In this document: positions 50,799-59,813 of the stretch, piece after piece | Position numbering within the stretch: position 1 is the first letter of the stretch | Layout of the letters: each line of letters begins with the position of its first letter | From: Emiliania huxleyi CCMP1516 | Lineage: Eukaryota; Haptophyta; Isochrysidales; Noelaerhabdaceae | Reading direction: 5' to 3' | Length of the DNA: 64,000 nt | NCBI RefSeq assembly: GCF_000372725.1 | Contig: NW_005196681.1 | Coordinates: 336,865-400,864 of the forward strand | Position numbers and translations under genes: made by a program | Notes under the pieces: generated by a model | Seen by the model: the letters and a program-made list of their open reading frames with translations, nothing else | The model's database searches: none | What the model was told of the DNA's origin: nothing

Positions 50799-51828
50799 TC
50801 AAGGCGGTGGCACGACACTGGGCACGGGACTGGCGCGCGCTGGCACTAACAAGGCGCAGACGACGGCTTCCTTAGAAGCCGTCGTCCTCGCCATAGAGGA
50901 AATCGTCCCAAGGCGGATGATCGAATCCGCCAGCACCGTAGTGCTCGCCGAGCGAGACAAACAACCATCATCCCCCTCATCCAACTCCCACCGCTTCCGC
51001 TCCCGCCGCGCCCCCCGCTGGCGTCCCTGACGGGGCTTCCCGCCCCCCCAGCCAGCACCGCGCAGCAGAGCCAGCAGGTCCTCGGTGAGCAGCAGACGCT
51101 TCCCAGCCCTCACCTGCTCCCGCCACCCCTCCACCTCCCCAGCGATGCCCTCCCCCATCACCACCAGCGACCCGCGCCCGGGCCACCAAACCTCCACCCG
51201 CCACCTGTGCCGCTCCCCTTGCCGTCGACACCACTCCCGGCCGCAGATGTAGGAGCAGTTGTACTCCCCGCCACGAGCACCTCGACCATGGCGCCCCGCG
51301 CCGCGACCGAGAGCCGCCCGAAAGCCGAGTAGACCGAGCGCCGCCACGCCGCCGCTCCATCCTCGCCGCGACTAGTCCCGAAGCCCCTCCTGTCCCACTC
51401 CACCATGCACGCCTCGACGACAGACGCTTCTCCTCCTCCGCCAGCACCCTCGCCAAAGCCGCACGCGCCGCCCCCTCTCGAGCCTCCTCCTTCCTCCGAA
51501 GCGCATACCACCGCGCCTCAGACGCCAAGTACGACTCGACCGACCCATCGCACACCTGCTCCTCCTCCTCCTCCTCCTCCTCCTCCTCCTCCTCCTCTTC
51601 CGCCTCGTCGGCCGCCTCGCCCGCCGCAGATCCCGTGGCCTCACCAAAAGAAGAGAACGGAATGCCGGCCACGCCCGAGACGAGCTCGGGCGAATTACCT
51701 CCGGCAGTCACGACATGGGCACGTCCAGGATCGAGCGGCGAGCGGGGGCAGCTGCCCCGCCCGCCCTCCACCGGCGGCGTAGAATCCGATGTGTCAACAG
51801 GCACAGCGGGTCCAGAGGAGGCGATCAC
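50799..51828 (-). CDS. Unrecognised acidic/basic protein with apparent frame change
   Basis: Starting at about 51828, the minus strand encodes a Ser/Gly leader, a glutamate run (about 51547-51600, from CTC/CTT triplets on plus), then CDGSVESYLASEARWYALRR, KEEAREGAARAALARVLAEE. Near 51430 the protein-like reading moves by one frame to EACMVEWDRRGFGTSRGEDG and WRRSVYSAFGRLSVAARGAM, with no usable intron visible. Another exon gives EYNCSYICGREWCRRQGERH, RWRVEVWWPGRGSLVVMGEG and VRAGKRLLLTEDLLALLRG, then a tail ALLVPARASPVPSVV. Either an intron was missed, or a frameshift makes this a pseudogene. The tail is shared with a short frame at 57544-57873. I do not recognise a family. Confidence 0.4.
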
Positions 51829-52690
51829 CGCGCGCTACATGCTGAAGCACGGCAACGTCTCCGCCCCCTCGGCTGCACCGCCCTCCACCTCGCCGGACCC
51901 ATCGAGCTCCGATGCTGCCGCTTCGGCTGCGCCATCCTCGGGCTCAGCCGGCCCGTCGACCTCCGGCCACGCCGCCGACCCACCCTCCGCCGACCCGCTC
52001 GGTGGCGTCGACATATGTCGCTGTTCCAGCGCGCCGGTGTTCTCCAGAACACGCCATATGCTGCATGAGTGAGTAGCGTGTCAGGCGGGGCCGTCGGGAG
52101 GGGGCGAGCGTGTGTCCGGCGAGGCGCCCACACCTCACCCGTACCTTTACCGAGGTAGCGCGCGGTGTCCTATACCTCCACCTTAGGTAAGTGGCCCATG
52201 TCTGTACCTTACTGTACCTCTACCTAAGTGTGCCGGCCAGCGCCCACACCGGCACCGGGGGTAGGGTCAGAGGGACTTGCACCCAAGGTGTTGAGGTGTG
52301 AGCACCTTCTGTAGTGTGGGCGGGCGGCTCCGGTGGCCGCCGCGCCGCCCGACGCCAGCGGCGCAAACCCTAGCGCAAACCACTTGTAGAAGTCTACTTG
52401 TAGTACATCCCGAACTCGGCGACGAGGGAGTGCTCCTCGGGCTCGTCCGCGATGATGCCCCCGGGGCAGCCCTGACTGTGAGTGCTGAGTGAGAGGGCTC
52501 GTCGAGCACCTTGCGCGTGCCGCCGGAGAGCAGCTTGAAGTGCGCCGGCACAGAGTCGGTCGCGGGCAGCGCTCGGCGGCGGCAGTAGAGGGAGGGGCGG
52601 CCGTGCACGAGGGACCATACCCCCACCCCTGTCGGAGTTGTAACCTTACCCCGCAAAAAGTTGGAACCCAGTTTGCATTCAGGCTTACAA
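51829..52690. other. No supported gene
   Basis: Ser/Pro-rich frames on both strands are typical of shadow coding in GC-rich DNA. ACCTCTACCTAAGTGTG/CTCCACCTTAGGTAAGTGGC short inverted pieces lie at 52170-52230. The last 60 bases are the 5' flank of the PfkB gene. Confidence 0.4.
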
Positions 52691-54079
52691 ATGTCAGGTT
52701 TCGTCGTGTGCCTGGGCGAGACGCTCTTCGACTCGACGCCGGCCGGCATCTTCCTCGGCGGCGCGCCCGGCAACGTCGCGGTCCACCTCTCCCAGCTCGG
52801 AGCAAAGGTCGAGTTTGCCTCTCGCGTCGGCGACGACTTGCTCGGCCGCGAAGCGCGGCGCCGGCTCTCGTCCTACGGCGTCGGGGTGTCGCTCCTCCAA
52901 TCCGAGACGACACCGCCGCGCTCGGGCGGTGGCGGCGGCGCGGGCGACGGCCCCGGCGGGTGCGAGACGGGCTTCGTGCTGTGCGAGATTGCGCCGAATG
53001 GTGACGCCACGTACACCTTCAACGAGCCAGCCGCGTGGGACGTGCTCGCGGCGGAGCCGGCGCGCCTGTGCCCGTCGCGGCGCTGCGTCGAGGCGCGGCG
53101 GAGACCATGTCACCATTCACCCCTGCCGCCAGGCCCTCCTCTCTGCGGTCGCCGCCGCGCGGTGCGTGGTGCACGGCTCCCTCGCGCTGCGCGCGCCGGT
53201 GACGCGCAGCACGCTCGTCTCGGTGGTCGGCGCGGCGAAGCGGCGCGTCTTCGACGTCAACCTGCGGCCGCCGCACGTGGACGAGCCGGCCATCGCCTCC
53301 GCCGCCGCAGGTGAGGCGCACGGTTGCCCCGCCCGGCCGCCTCGGGACACCAGCCGCCTCGGGACACCAGCAGCCTCGGAGGGCTCCCTGGCCGCACAGC
53401 AACGGGCCTTCGTTTCTGCCTCCCTGCCAGGCGCATGGCTCATCAAGCTCAACGACGACGAGCTGCCGGAGCTCGCCCGCATGCTGGTGCGCGAGAGCCG
53501 CCCCCCACACCACGCAGCATACCCCGCGCTGCATCCCTGCCCGCGGCGTGGCCACTCTCCACGCCCCTCCCTCCACACACACGCCCCCCCTCTCCCGCAG
53601 GGTCTCGAGGCGGGTGCCGTCGGCGACGACGCCGCCGAGCGCGCCTCTGCGGCGCAGCTCGCCACGGCGACCGGCGCGGCGGCCGTCTGCGTCACGCGCG
53701 GCGCAAAGGGCGCGGCGCTGTGGGTGGCTGGCCGCGAGGGCGAGGGGGAGTGGTCGCAGCACAGCGGCTTCGCAGCGGCGGTGGACGCGCGCGACACGAT
53801 CGGCGCGGGCGACTCCTTCCTCGCCTCGCTCATCCTCTCTCTCCTCCCCGACGAGCCAGCCTCCCCCGGGGTGCGGCACGAGCTCGACGCCACCGACGCG
53901 CTCGCCCGCGCGTGCGCCATCGGCGCCTTCCGCCGCGAGCCCGCCGCGCCCTAAGACACGCGCCTGTCCCCGACGCGTCCTCGACGCGCCCCACAGGCGC
54001 CTTCGTCGCGAGCATGCCCGGCGCCACGCCAAAGCACGACGCTGACGCCATCGAGCGGATCCGCGCTTTCGCGCCGTGA
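52691..54079 (+). CDS. PfkB-family sugar kinase (fructokinase-like), five exons
   Basis: ATG 52691 begins MSGFVVCLGETLFDSTPAGI. Exons 52691-53092, 53133-53310, 53431-53486, 53601-53922 and 53997-54079 keep frame and give 346 residues. Their introns are GC-AG (40 nt), GT-AG, GT-AG and GC-AG (74 nt). Motifs in order: FLGGAPGNVAVHLSQLGA (PfkB signature 1, with the GG hinge), FASRVGDDLLGREARRRL, TGFVLCEIAPNGDATYTFNE, VVHGSLALR, VFDVNLRPPHVD, WLIKLNDDELPEL, AAVCVTRGAKGAALWV and DARDTIGAGDSFLASLI (signature 2: GAGD anion hole and catalytic Asp). The end is GAFVASMPGATP. The first half matches plant-type fructokinases, which make fructose 6-phosphate in the cytosol. No targeting leader is seen. Confidence 0.9.
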
Positions 54080-54704
54080 GCATGACAGGGCGCGGCGGGG
54101 CGTGGCCGCCGCCGCCCGCAGGGGCCAGTGCGAGTGCCGCGATGCCCAGTGCCCGCGCCTCGAACCGCGGTGTGAATGTGATAATGAAAAGAGAGCGCGT
54201 TGGGCGTGAGATGCAGCGAGATATTGAGAGAGGCAGTAGGCAGCAGAGCACACCCACACGCCAGGCTGCACATACAGATGTATACACACCCAAAAATATA
54301 TTTATTTATTTCGTATGGACAAGAGAAAAAAATCATCGAAAGAGAAAGTCTCAACAATTGCAAGAAGAAAGACTAAAAAGAAGAGAGAGTCTCTGTGGGA
54401 GGGTCCCGCGCTCCCGGTAGCGTGCATGCACACGCACATGTACATGTTATGCTAAGGCCGAGTCGCGAGTGCATGTGCAACACACACGGACACAGACACA
54501 CACCGCGCACACGCTGAGGCTGAGAGTGCCCACCCCCGACAGACGCACGACACACGGCGGTCGGCGGCGCCGACGGCCGAGGATACGGTGGGAGACGAAC
54601 AGACCTGTAGAGGCTCTACAGAGCTCAGAGGTCTCGGCCCAGTCACGGCGCTCACGCGCGGGAGCCGGGACAGCAGCCGTCGGGTCCGGGGACGTCACAC
54701 CTGG
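54080..54704. other. Convergent intergenic region
   Basis: The PfkB gene and the PhyH-type gene end toward each other. AATATATTTATTTATTTC at 54294-54311 and a CACACG-rich stretch at 54430-54510 are the only features seen. Confidence 0.45.
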
Positions 54705-55964
54705 CTACACCTCACGGCTTCGCACGGAGCCGAGGCACATCCGCATCGCCGCGACCGCAGGCAGGATGGACCCCGCGCCGTGGACGTCGGTGTTGGCCAG
54801 CTCGGCCTCCGTGGCCAGCGCATGCTTGAACGAGACGTAAAAGAGGACGCGCTCCACGGGCTCCTCGGGCAGCGACGTGCGGTCCGGCGGCGCGACGTGT
54901 GGCCCGCCGCAGTGGAGCGTGCGGCTGTCGTACAGCGTGCAGTCCCCCGAACGCAGCAGCGCCACGACCGACGGGGCCCCCTCGAGCAAGTCCGACTCTG
55001 GCGTGCCGCGCTCGTGCTCGCGCTCGAGCTCGCCGTGCAACCGCAAGCAGTTGTGCGTGTGTGGCAGGAAGCGCGTCGGGCCCTGATGCGCCGAGATGTC
55101 CTGCAGCGCCACAAACGCCGTGTGCAGCACCGCCCCCGCCTCGGACGGCACCGTGTCCGCATGCACGATCTGCGGTGCGCAACCCTCGGTCGAGATGACT
55201 GCGGCGCATTCGAAGAGCAGGGCGCTGTCTCCGCCGCTGAGAACGGACAGGGCGTGGCCGAGCGAGGCGGGGTCGTCACGCGCGCCCATCATCTCGTGCA
55301 CCGCGTCACGCACAACCGTCGACCACGGCAGTCGCACGTCCCACCGACTCTCGGCCTCGCTGTCCACGTCACGCGCCGAGAGCACGCGCGAGAGCCGCTC
55401 CGCTCCCTTCTCCTTGTCCTTGGCCGCGAGGGCGACGCCTTCGTCGCGCGTCGCGAGCACAAAGTCGCGCAAGCCCTCTGCCGACGCGGCGGAGAGGCAG
55501 CCATCGATTCGGACCACGCCGGTCCTATCGACACAGCTGGCATGGCCGTCCTCGCCCGCCGGCATCGCGTGCAGCGGCAGCGCACGATCGTCCTCGCCGC
55601 CGAAGGCGCGCCACTGCGTCCACGCGCGCTCGGCCGCGTTGCTGCGCGCCCTCTTCGTCGCGCCGCGTGCGAAGGCCTGCCACGCTCTCACGAAGACGCC
55701 CTCCTCCTCGCCGGGCGCGTCCGAACGACGAAGGTTGGTGAGCAGAAACTCGTCGAGGGTGCCGCGTCGCGCGGAGAGGAAGTCGTGAACGAAGACCGCC
55801 GCAGCTGGCGGCGCCTGCTTGAGGAAGAGCTCCACCGCGCGCACCGCCTGCGGGCTATCTCCGTAGCTGGCGCCCCATTTCGTCGCGCGATCGGCGGTGG
55901 TCTTGCGATCGGTGGTCTTGGTGGTGCCGAGTCGTGACCGTGGGGTTGTGGGCGCAGCGCGCAT
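54705..55964 (-). CDS. PhyH-type 2-oxoglutarate/Fe(II) dioxygenase
   Basis: A single-exon frame of 419 residues starts at ATG 55964. The N-terminal half is helical (ASYGDSPQAVRAVELFLKQA, AERAWTQWRAFGGEDDRALP). The dioxygenase begins near VDRTGVVRIDGCLSAASAEG, LRDFVL. Iron ligands are in PQIVHADTVP (HxD) and YDSRTLHCGGPH (distal His), followed about ten residues on by the R/S region. RFLPHTHNCLRLHGELERE fits the phytanoyl-CoA-dioxygenase pattern of PGTH followed by a long helix. These enzymes hydroxylate lipids or small metabolites; the substrate is unknown. No peroxisome signal is visible (the chain ends SVRSREV). The start preceded by an Arg-rich segment (MRAAPTTPRSRLGTT) could act as an organelle leader. 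Confidence 0.8.
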   Translation of the reverse strand: MRAAPTTPRSRLGTTKTTDRKTTADRATKWGASYGDSPQAVRAVELFLKQAPPAAAVFVHDFLSARRGTLDEFLLTNLRRSDAPGEEEGVFVRAWQAFARGATKRARSNAAERAWTQWRAFGGEDDRALPLHAMPAGEDGHASCVDRTGVVRIDGCLSAASAEGLRDFVLATRDEGVALAAKDKEKGAERLSRVLSARDVDSEAESRWDVRLPWSTVVRDAVHEMMGARDDPASLGHALSVLSGGDSALLFECAAVISTEGCAPQIVHADTVPSEAGAVLHTAFVALQDISAHQGPTRFLPHTHNCLRLHGELEREHERGTPESDLLEGAPSVVALLRSGDCTLYDSRTLHCGGPHVAPPDRTSLPEEPVERVLFYVSFKHALATEAELANTDVHGAGSILPAVAAMRMCLGSVRSREV

Positions 55965-57217
55965 CAGCTGTGCAGCGGACCATGGCCGCCATCGCCCGCG
56001 CAGCAGAGTGACCTGGTGTAGCGGTCAGCGTGGCGCTGCTTGCAGTCGGGGCCCTGGGAGGTTAGAGCGCGTCAAAAAGCAGATGTCCGAGACTCTTGAT
56101 GTCTGCGGCACGCGCGCGATTTTTCTTTTCATTCGGGGGCAAAAGTAGTGAATGCCCCTCTCCTCGAGATGCCTTGTTCCCACGGTCCTTCCTGTCGTGA
56201 GGCTGAGCTCGTCGCAAGCACGGGCTGGCGCAGACGGCGGACGGCTCTCTCACGCCTCTATCTAGATAAGGTATATAGGGGGTCGATTTGCCTCAGGCTT
56301 GTGTTGCCATCTTTCTTCTACACCCCACTGGGAGACGAGGGACGTCCGAAATTCGCACAATGTCTGGTCCCACGCCCGCCACATGACGCCCACCGCAGCC
56401 GCGTTGGTCGGCGCGCGCCGACGTCGACCATCACCACCGACCGACGGCTCGCACGGCCGTGCGGTGAGCAAAAATTTGGGTCGCAGCGCGCCTGCCGGAT
56501 GCTCTGCGACGTCTGGACACTCGCCAGGAAGCCAGGAAGCTTGCCTTCCACCCCTGGGCCCGAGGGCGAACGACAGTGGTCGGCAGCCTCTGCGACGCTC
56601 CGATCGGCTCCTCGACCTCATCGCCCGCGACGAGCCAGCATGGCTCGTCGCTCGACGGCAGCCTGCTCAGTATGCTCTTGTCATTCTGTACAGCTTCGCC
56701 AGGCTCTCTGTGACGGCCTGCAGGGCCGGCGCGGACCGCCTTGGGCGCGATGGCCCTCCTCAGCAGTCAGCACCTACCTTTTCGATGCCTGTCGGCTCTC
56801 CAATCGCGTCGCCGGCGGCAGGCCCGCATGGCGCGCTGCTCGATGGCAGCATGCTCAGTACGCCTTGGACAGAGACTTCTGCCTCGCTGCTCTTACTGCA
56901 GCCGCCTCCGGGGCCGGCGCCGGCCGCCTCGCTTCGCCAGCGCTGCCTACGCCTGCGACACGCGTGTCGGCTCGCCGCCCGCGTCGCCCGCGGCGGGCCC
57001 GCATGGCGCGCCGCTCGTCGGGAGCGTTCCCAGCAGGCTGTGCAGGGCAGTCTGCCTCACACAGGGCGCCGCCGCCGCTGCGCGGGGCCGCCTGCCGTGA
57101 ACACTCCCGCCGTGTACGTCACCATCGCCTCTCTTCGTCGCCGATCTCGCCGACGCCGCTCGCCGCTCGCCGCCGCCCTGCCCTGCCCCGCCCTGCCCTC
57201 GCACAAACAAACCACAC

Positions 57218-57311
<94 letters not shown>

Positions 57312-57543
57312 ACAAAAAAACCCTCGAAAAACCAAGAGGTATATGCGTACGACCGGACAGGTCAGGCCCGGGCACGGTCCTGTCCTGGACACGTCTCAGA
57401 CAGGGGTGTGTCCGGGACGCGTCCGGACGCGTCCAGTGTCGTGACCCTCGGACAAGTCTTGTCCTGAGAGTGTGTAACCCTAATCCGAGCCCCCACAGAT
57501 GGGAATGGGACGTACGTAAGTTCTGATTATAGCCCTAACCCTG
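55965..57543. other. Repeat-rich stretch without a supported gene
   Basis: Three diverged copies of a unit containing GGGCCCGCATGGCGCGC(T/C)G, GCTCG and CAGCATGCTCAGTACGCCTT-like sequence occur near 56630, 56820 and 56995, a spacing of about 180-190 bp. Long open frames pass through but change protein character from copy to copy, so no gene is called. GGACACGTCTCAGACAGGGG and related GTCCGGACGCGTCC short repeats lie at 57350-57480. Confidence 0.45.
57219..57309. repeat. CA dinucleotide microsatellite, about 91 bp
   Basis: An uninterrupted (CA)n run of about 45 units, the longest simple repeat of the window. Confidence 0.98.
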
Positions 57544-57873
57544 ATGCTGACTGTGTATGATAGACAAATGAGATTTTTACGAGATCGCAGAAACAGAGAA
57601 GAACGTCGCGCAATGCGCGATGAGAGGACTTCATATACGATGAGAGGTTTCCTGGTGCAGGTGAACTTTATTGGCGCACTGACATGCGTAAACCGTAATG
57701 CAGGTTATGGGCCAATTAGGGAAGGGGAGTGGAATTATGTGCAATTCCGGCCGAATGGGCTAGGACTCCGCCAAGAGGATGGTTTTCTAGATGTACCTGT
57801 GTTAGTGCCAGTGCGCGCCAGTCCCGTGCCGCCACGTGGCTGCCCAGTGTTGTGCGAGGGAGCTTTGTTGTAA
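57544..57873 (+). CDS. Short orphan ORF, possible element-encoded fragment
   Basis: ATG 57544 opens a 109-codon frame with balanced composition: MLTVYDRQMRFLRDRRNREE, TSYTMRGFLVQVNFIGALTC, VNRNAGYGPIREGEWNYVQF. The tail PVLVPVRASPVPPRGCP shares its DNA, in the same relative orientation, with the end of the minus-strand gene at 50799-51828. It directly precedes the foldback element. Family not recognised. Confidence 0.3.
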   Translation: MLTVYDRQMRFLRDRRNREERRAMRDERTSYTMRGFLVQVNFIGALTCVNRNAGYGPIREGEWNYVQFRPNGLGLRQEDGFLDVPVLVPVRASPVPPRGCPVLCEGALL

Positions 57874-57961
57874 AATTCTAGATTCAAGTATCGACCCTGA
57901 CCTCGGGGGTACCGAGAAGACGAAGTCCGCTTCGGCCGTCCAATGGTGTACAGTCGTTGGC

Positions 57962-58868
57962 GTAGGAGCGGCCGCACTCTGCTCGCTACCCCCCCTGCAC
58001 AACTAAGCTCATGGCCGACCCCCCCCCCCAGCAGCAGCGCTCTGCTGCTGGGGGGGTCGGGACCCCCCCCAAGCAGCAGCGCTCTGCTGCTGGGGGGGTC
58101 CGGACCCCCCCCCAGCAGGAGCGCTCTGCCTGTGGGGGGTGCTGGCATCTCTGTACAGACAGCAGCTGTAAGTAGCATGCGTTCCAGTGGCGAGAATTTA
58201 TAGTCGGCATCAAAATCAGTGGTCTCACCGGCGGGCCCTCCTACTGCCAACCGGGAGGTGCGGGGCACGCCAGCCTCTCTTCTACGCCTCTCGTGCCTCG
58301 CGGCTCCTCTGCCTCAAGGAGGGAAGATACGGCTCTCGCAGCCCATCGTACGCCGTGGCACAGCGGGGAGCACAGCGGGCTGTACAAGATATTGTTCCCT
58401 ATCTTCGCATGCTCGTCGTTGGTGATATCCGCGCGAGGTCATACGCCACAGGCCAGCAATCACTCGATGATGAGACTACTGATGGAGGCGCGACGCTCTG
58501 ACACCGAGTGTTGCTCGACACTGCGACACTGCCGAGTACCGCGCAGCGCTTTCTCGCGAGGTGTATTGGGCTCGAAGGCGCGGCGAACACAACCGCCTCG
58601 AGCGTACGAGTACCGCTTAAACACGAACCGAGGGCGGAGAGGGGGGGGCGGCGGCGAGGAGGCGGGAGAGCTGGGTCCAGTGCGCTCTGCTGCTGGGGGG
58701 GTCGGGACCCCCCCCCCCCAGCAGGAGCGCTCTGCTGCTGGGGGGGTCGGGACCCCCCCCCCCAGCAGGAGCGCTCTGCTGCTGGGGGGGGCAAACCCCC
58801 CCCCTAGCAGCAGGGATGAGCTTAGTTGTGCAGGCGGAGGGGGGGTAGCGAGCAGAGTGCGGCCGCTC
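57962..58868. mobile_element. Foldback element with long terminal inverted repeats
   Basis: The left end GGAGCGGCCGCACTCTGCTC, GCTACCCCCCC and TGCACAACTAAGCTCAT (57965-58011) is repeated in reverse complement at 58814-58866 (GATGAGCTTAGTTGTGCAGG ... GCGAGCAGAGTGCGGCCGCTC). Inward of each end lie two or three nested palindromes, CAGCAGCGCTCTGCTGCTGG followed by GGGGGTC, at 58029-58135 and 58683-58812. The central about 540 bp has no recognisable transposase. Structure fits a foldback (FB-like) or MITE element. Confidence 0.75.
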
Positions 58869-59085
58869 TAGGTAACTGCAGTATCACGCAACCGTTATAC
58901 ACACGGCGCCCCCCTGAGATTCGGTTGAGATGCAGATGAGCTCGCCAGCTCGCGCGTGTGTTTCGTCGATCGGCCGTCCTCTTCACACATCTCATTGAGA
59001 TTGTTATTCAAATTCCATGTTCACAGCAATTGTCTCCCCCTTTTTTTTCACCACCTGAGATCCCGAATCTCAGCCCTGCAATTAT

Positions 59086-59225
59086 GACCCCAACTGCCCT
59101 GCCATGCCCTGCCGTACTGCCATGCCCTGCCGTACTGCCCTGCCCGCACACTGCCGCACAACTGCCCTGCCCGATCCCCTACCTGCCCCGGGTGTGAAAC
59201 CCACACTGCCATGCCCTGCCCAAAC
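59086..59225. repeat. CTGCCCTGCC / CATGCCCTGCCGTACTGC minisatellite
   Basis: Imperfect units of CTGCC(C/A)TGCC with interspersed GTACTGC, ACACTGCCGCACA and CATGCCCTGCC fill this stretch. Confidence 0.85.
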
Positions 59226-59239
59226 CACACTGCCGAGGT

Positions 59240-59411
59240 GTGAATAACCGTGCCCGCTCGCGAGGTCTCGGAGAAACTTAGGGTACACGTACATGCCATG
59301 GTCGCCTCCGCTTCGGAGTTCGAGGAGGATGTTCTCGCACATGTCCATGCGGAGCAAGTCATCCACGTAGCTCCCGTCGACGTTGTGGTACGGTGTGATG
59401 CTGAAGGACAT
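59240..59411 (-). pseudogene. Fragment of an unrecognised protein
   Basis: From ATG 59411 on the minus strand the reading MSFSITPYHNVDGSYVDDLL, RMDMCENILLELRSGGDHGM and YVYPKFLRDLASGHG is clearly protein-like and less GC-biased than the surroundings, but it runs into the TGCC minisatellite. Upstream the frame continues to 59543 with less protein character. It is probably an exon of a decayed gene or one truncated by the repeats. Family not recognised. Confidence 0.35.
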
Positions 59412-59636
59412 GCACCAGAGTGCAGAGAGCGAACCCGGGTCGATTTGGATCTGGCCACATCCGCGCCGTGGCCGCCGGGACGTCAGGCTCGGCGGTCGGC
59501 GGCGTCCTGGTTTTGTGTGTCCCTTCTCTCTTCTCGCTTGCACTCCTTCAACACACCTAGCCGCAAGGGAGGAAGCGTCGCCTCCGGCGACCCCTCAAGG
59601 GGGAACCCCAGAGGAACATACCCAAGAGGAATGTAC

Positions 59637-59705
59637 AATAAATAAATAAATAAAACGGACACACCAAACAAGGGGTGGGAGAAAGGACAGGGTCCCAGGA
59701 ATGTA
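59637..59705 (-). repeat. SINE/LINE-like tail with (TTTA)n end
   Basis: Read on the minus strand: GGGACCCTGTCCTTTCTCCC, ACCCCTTGTTTGGTGTGTCC, GTTTTATTTATTTATTTATT. The same order, ending in TTTA repeats, is found on the minus strand at 47211-47270. Partial copies lie near 869 (plus-strand sense of the same core) and 42771. A constant 3' part plus a short tandem tail is typical of retroposed elements. Confidence 0.55.
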
Positions 59706-59813
59706 CAGGCATAAAGCAAGAAACCGCCCCCTTTTCTCTTTTAGCGACAGCGACAGCACACCTCTCTCGAGCCTCTCTCGCAAAGGCGCCTCCGAACTCT
59801 CTCAACTAAATCA

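Noticed and set aside
51635-52072. Plus-strand Ser/Pro/Ala-rich ORF
   Set aside because: Overlaps the minus-strand gene and beyond it has only low-complexity sequence; no supporting motif.
57057-57392. Cys-Val repeat protein on the minus strand
   Set aside because: Pure translation of the GT dinucleotide run.
56148-57467. Open frames of about 400 codons in the 56-57 kb region
   Set aside because: They cross a diverged repeat and end in a CA microsatellite (encoding Thr-His or Cys-Val runs); no conserved motif.
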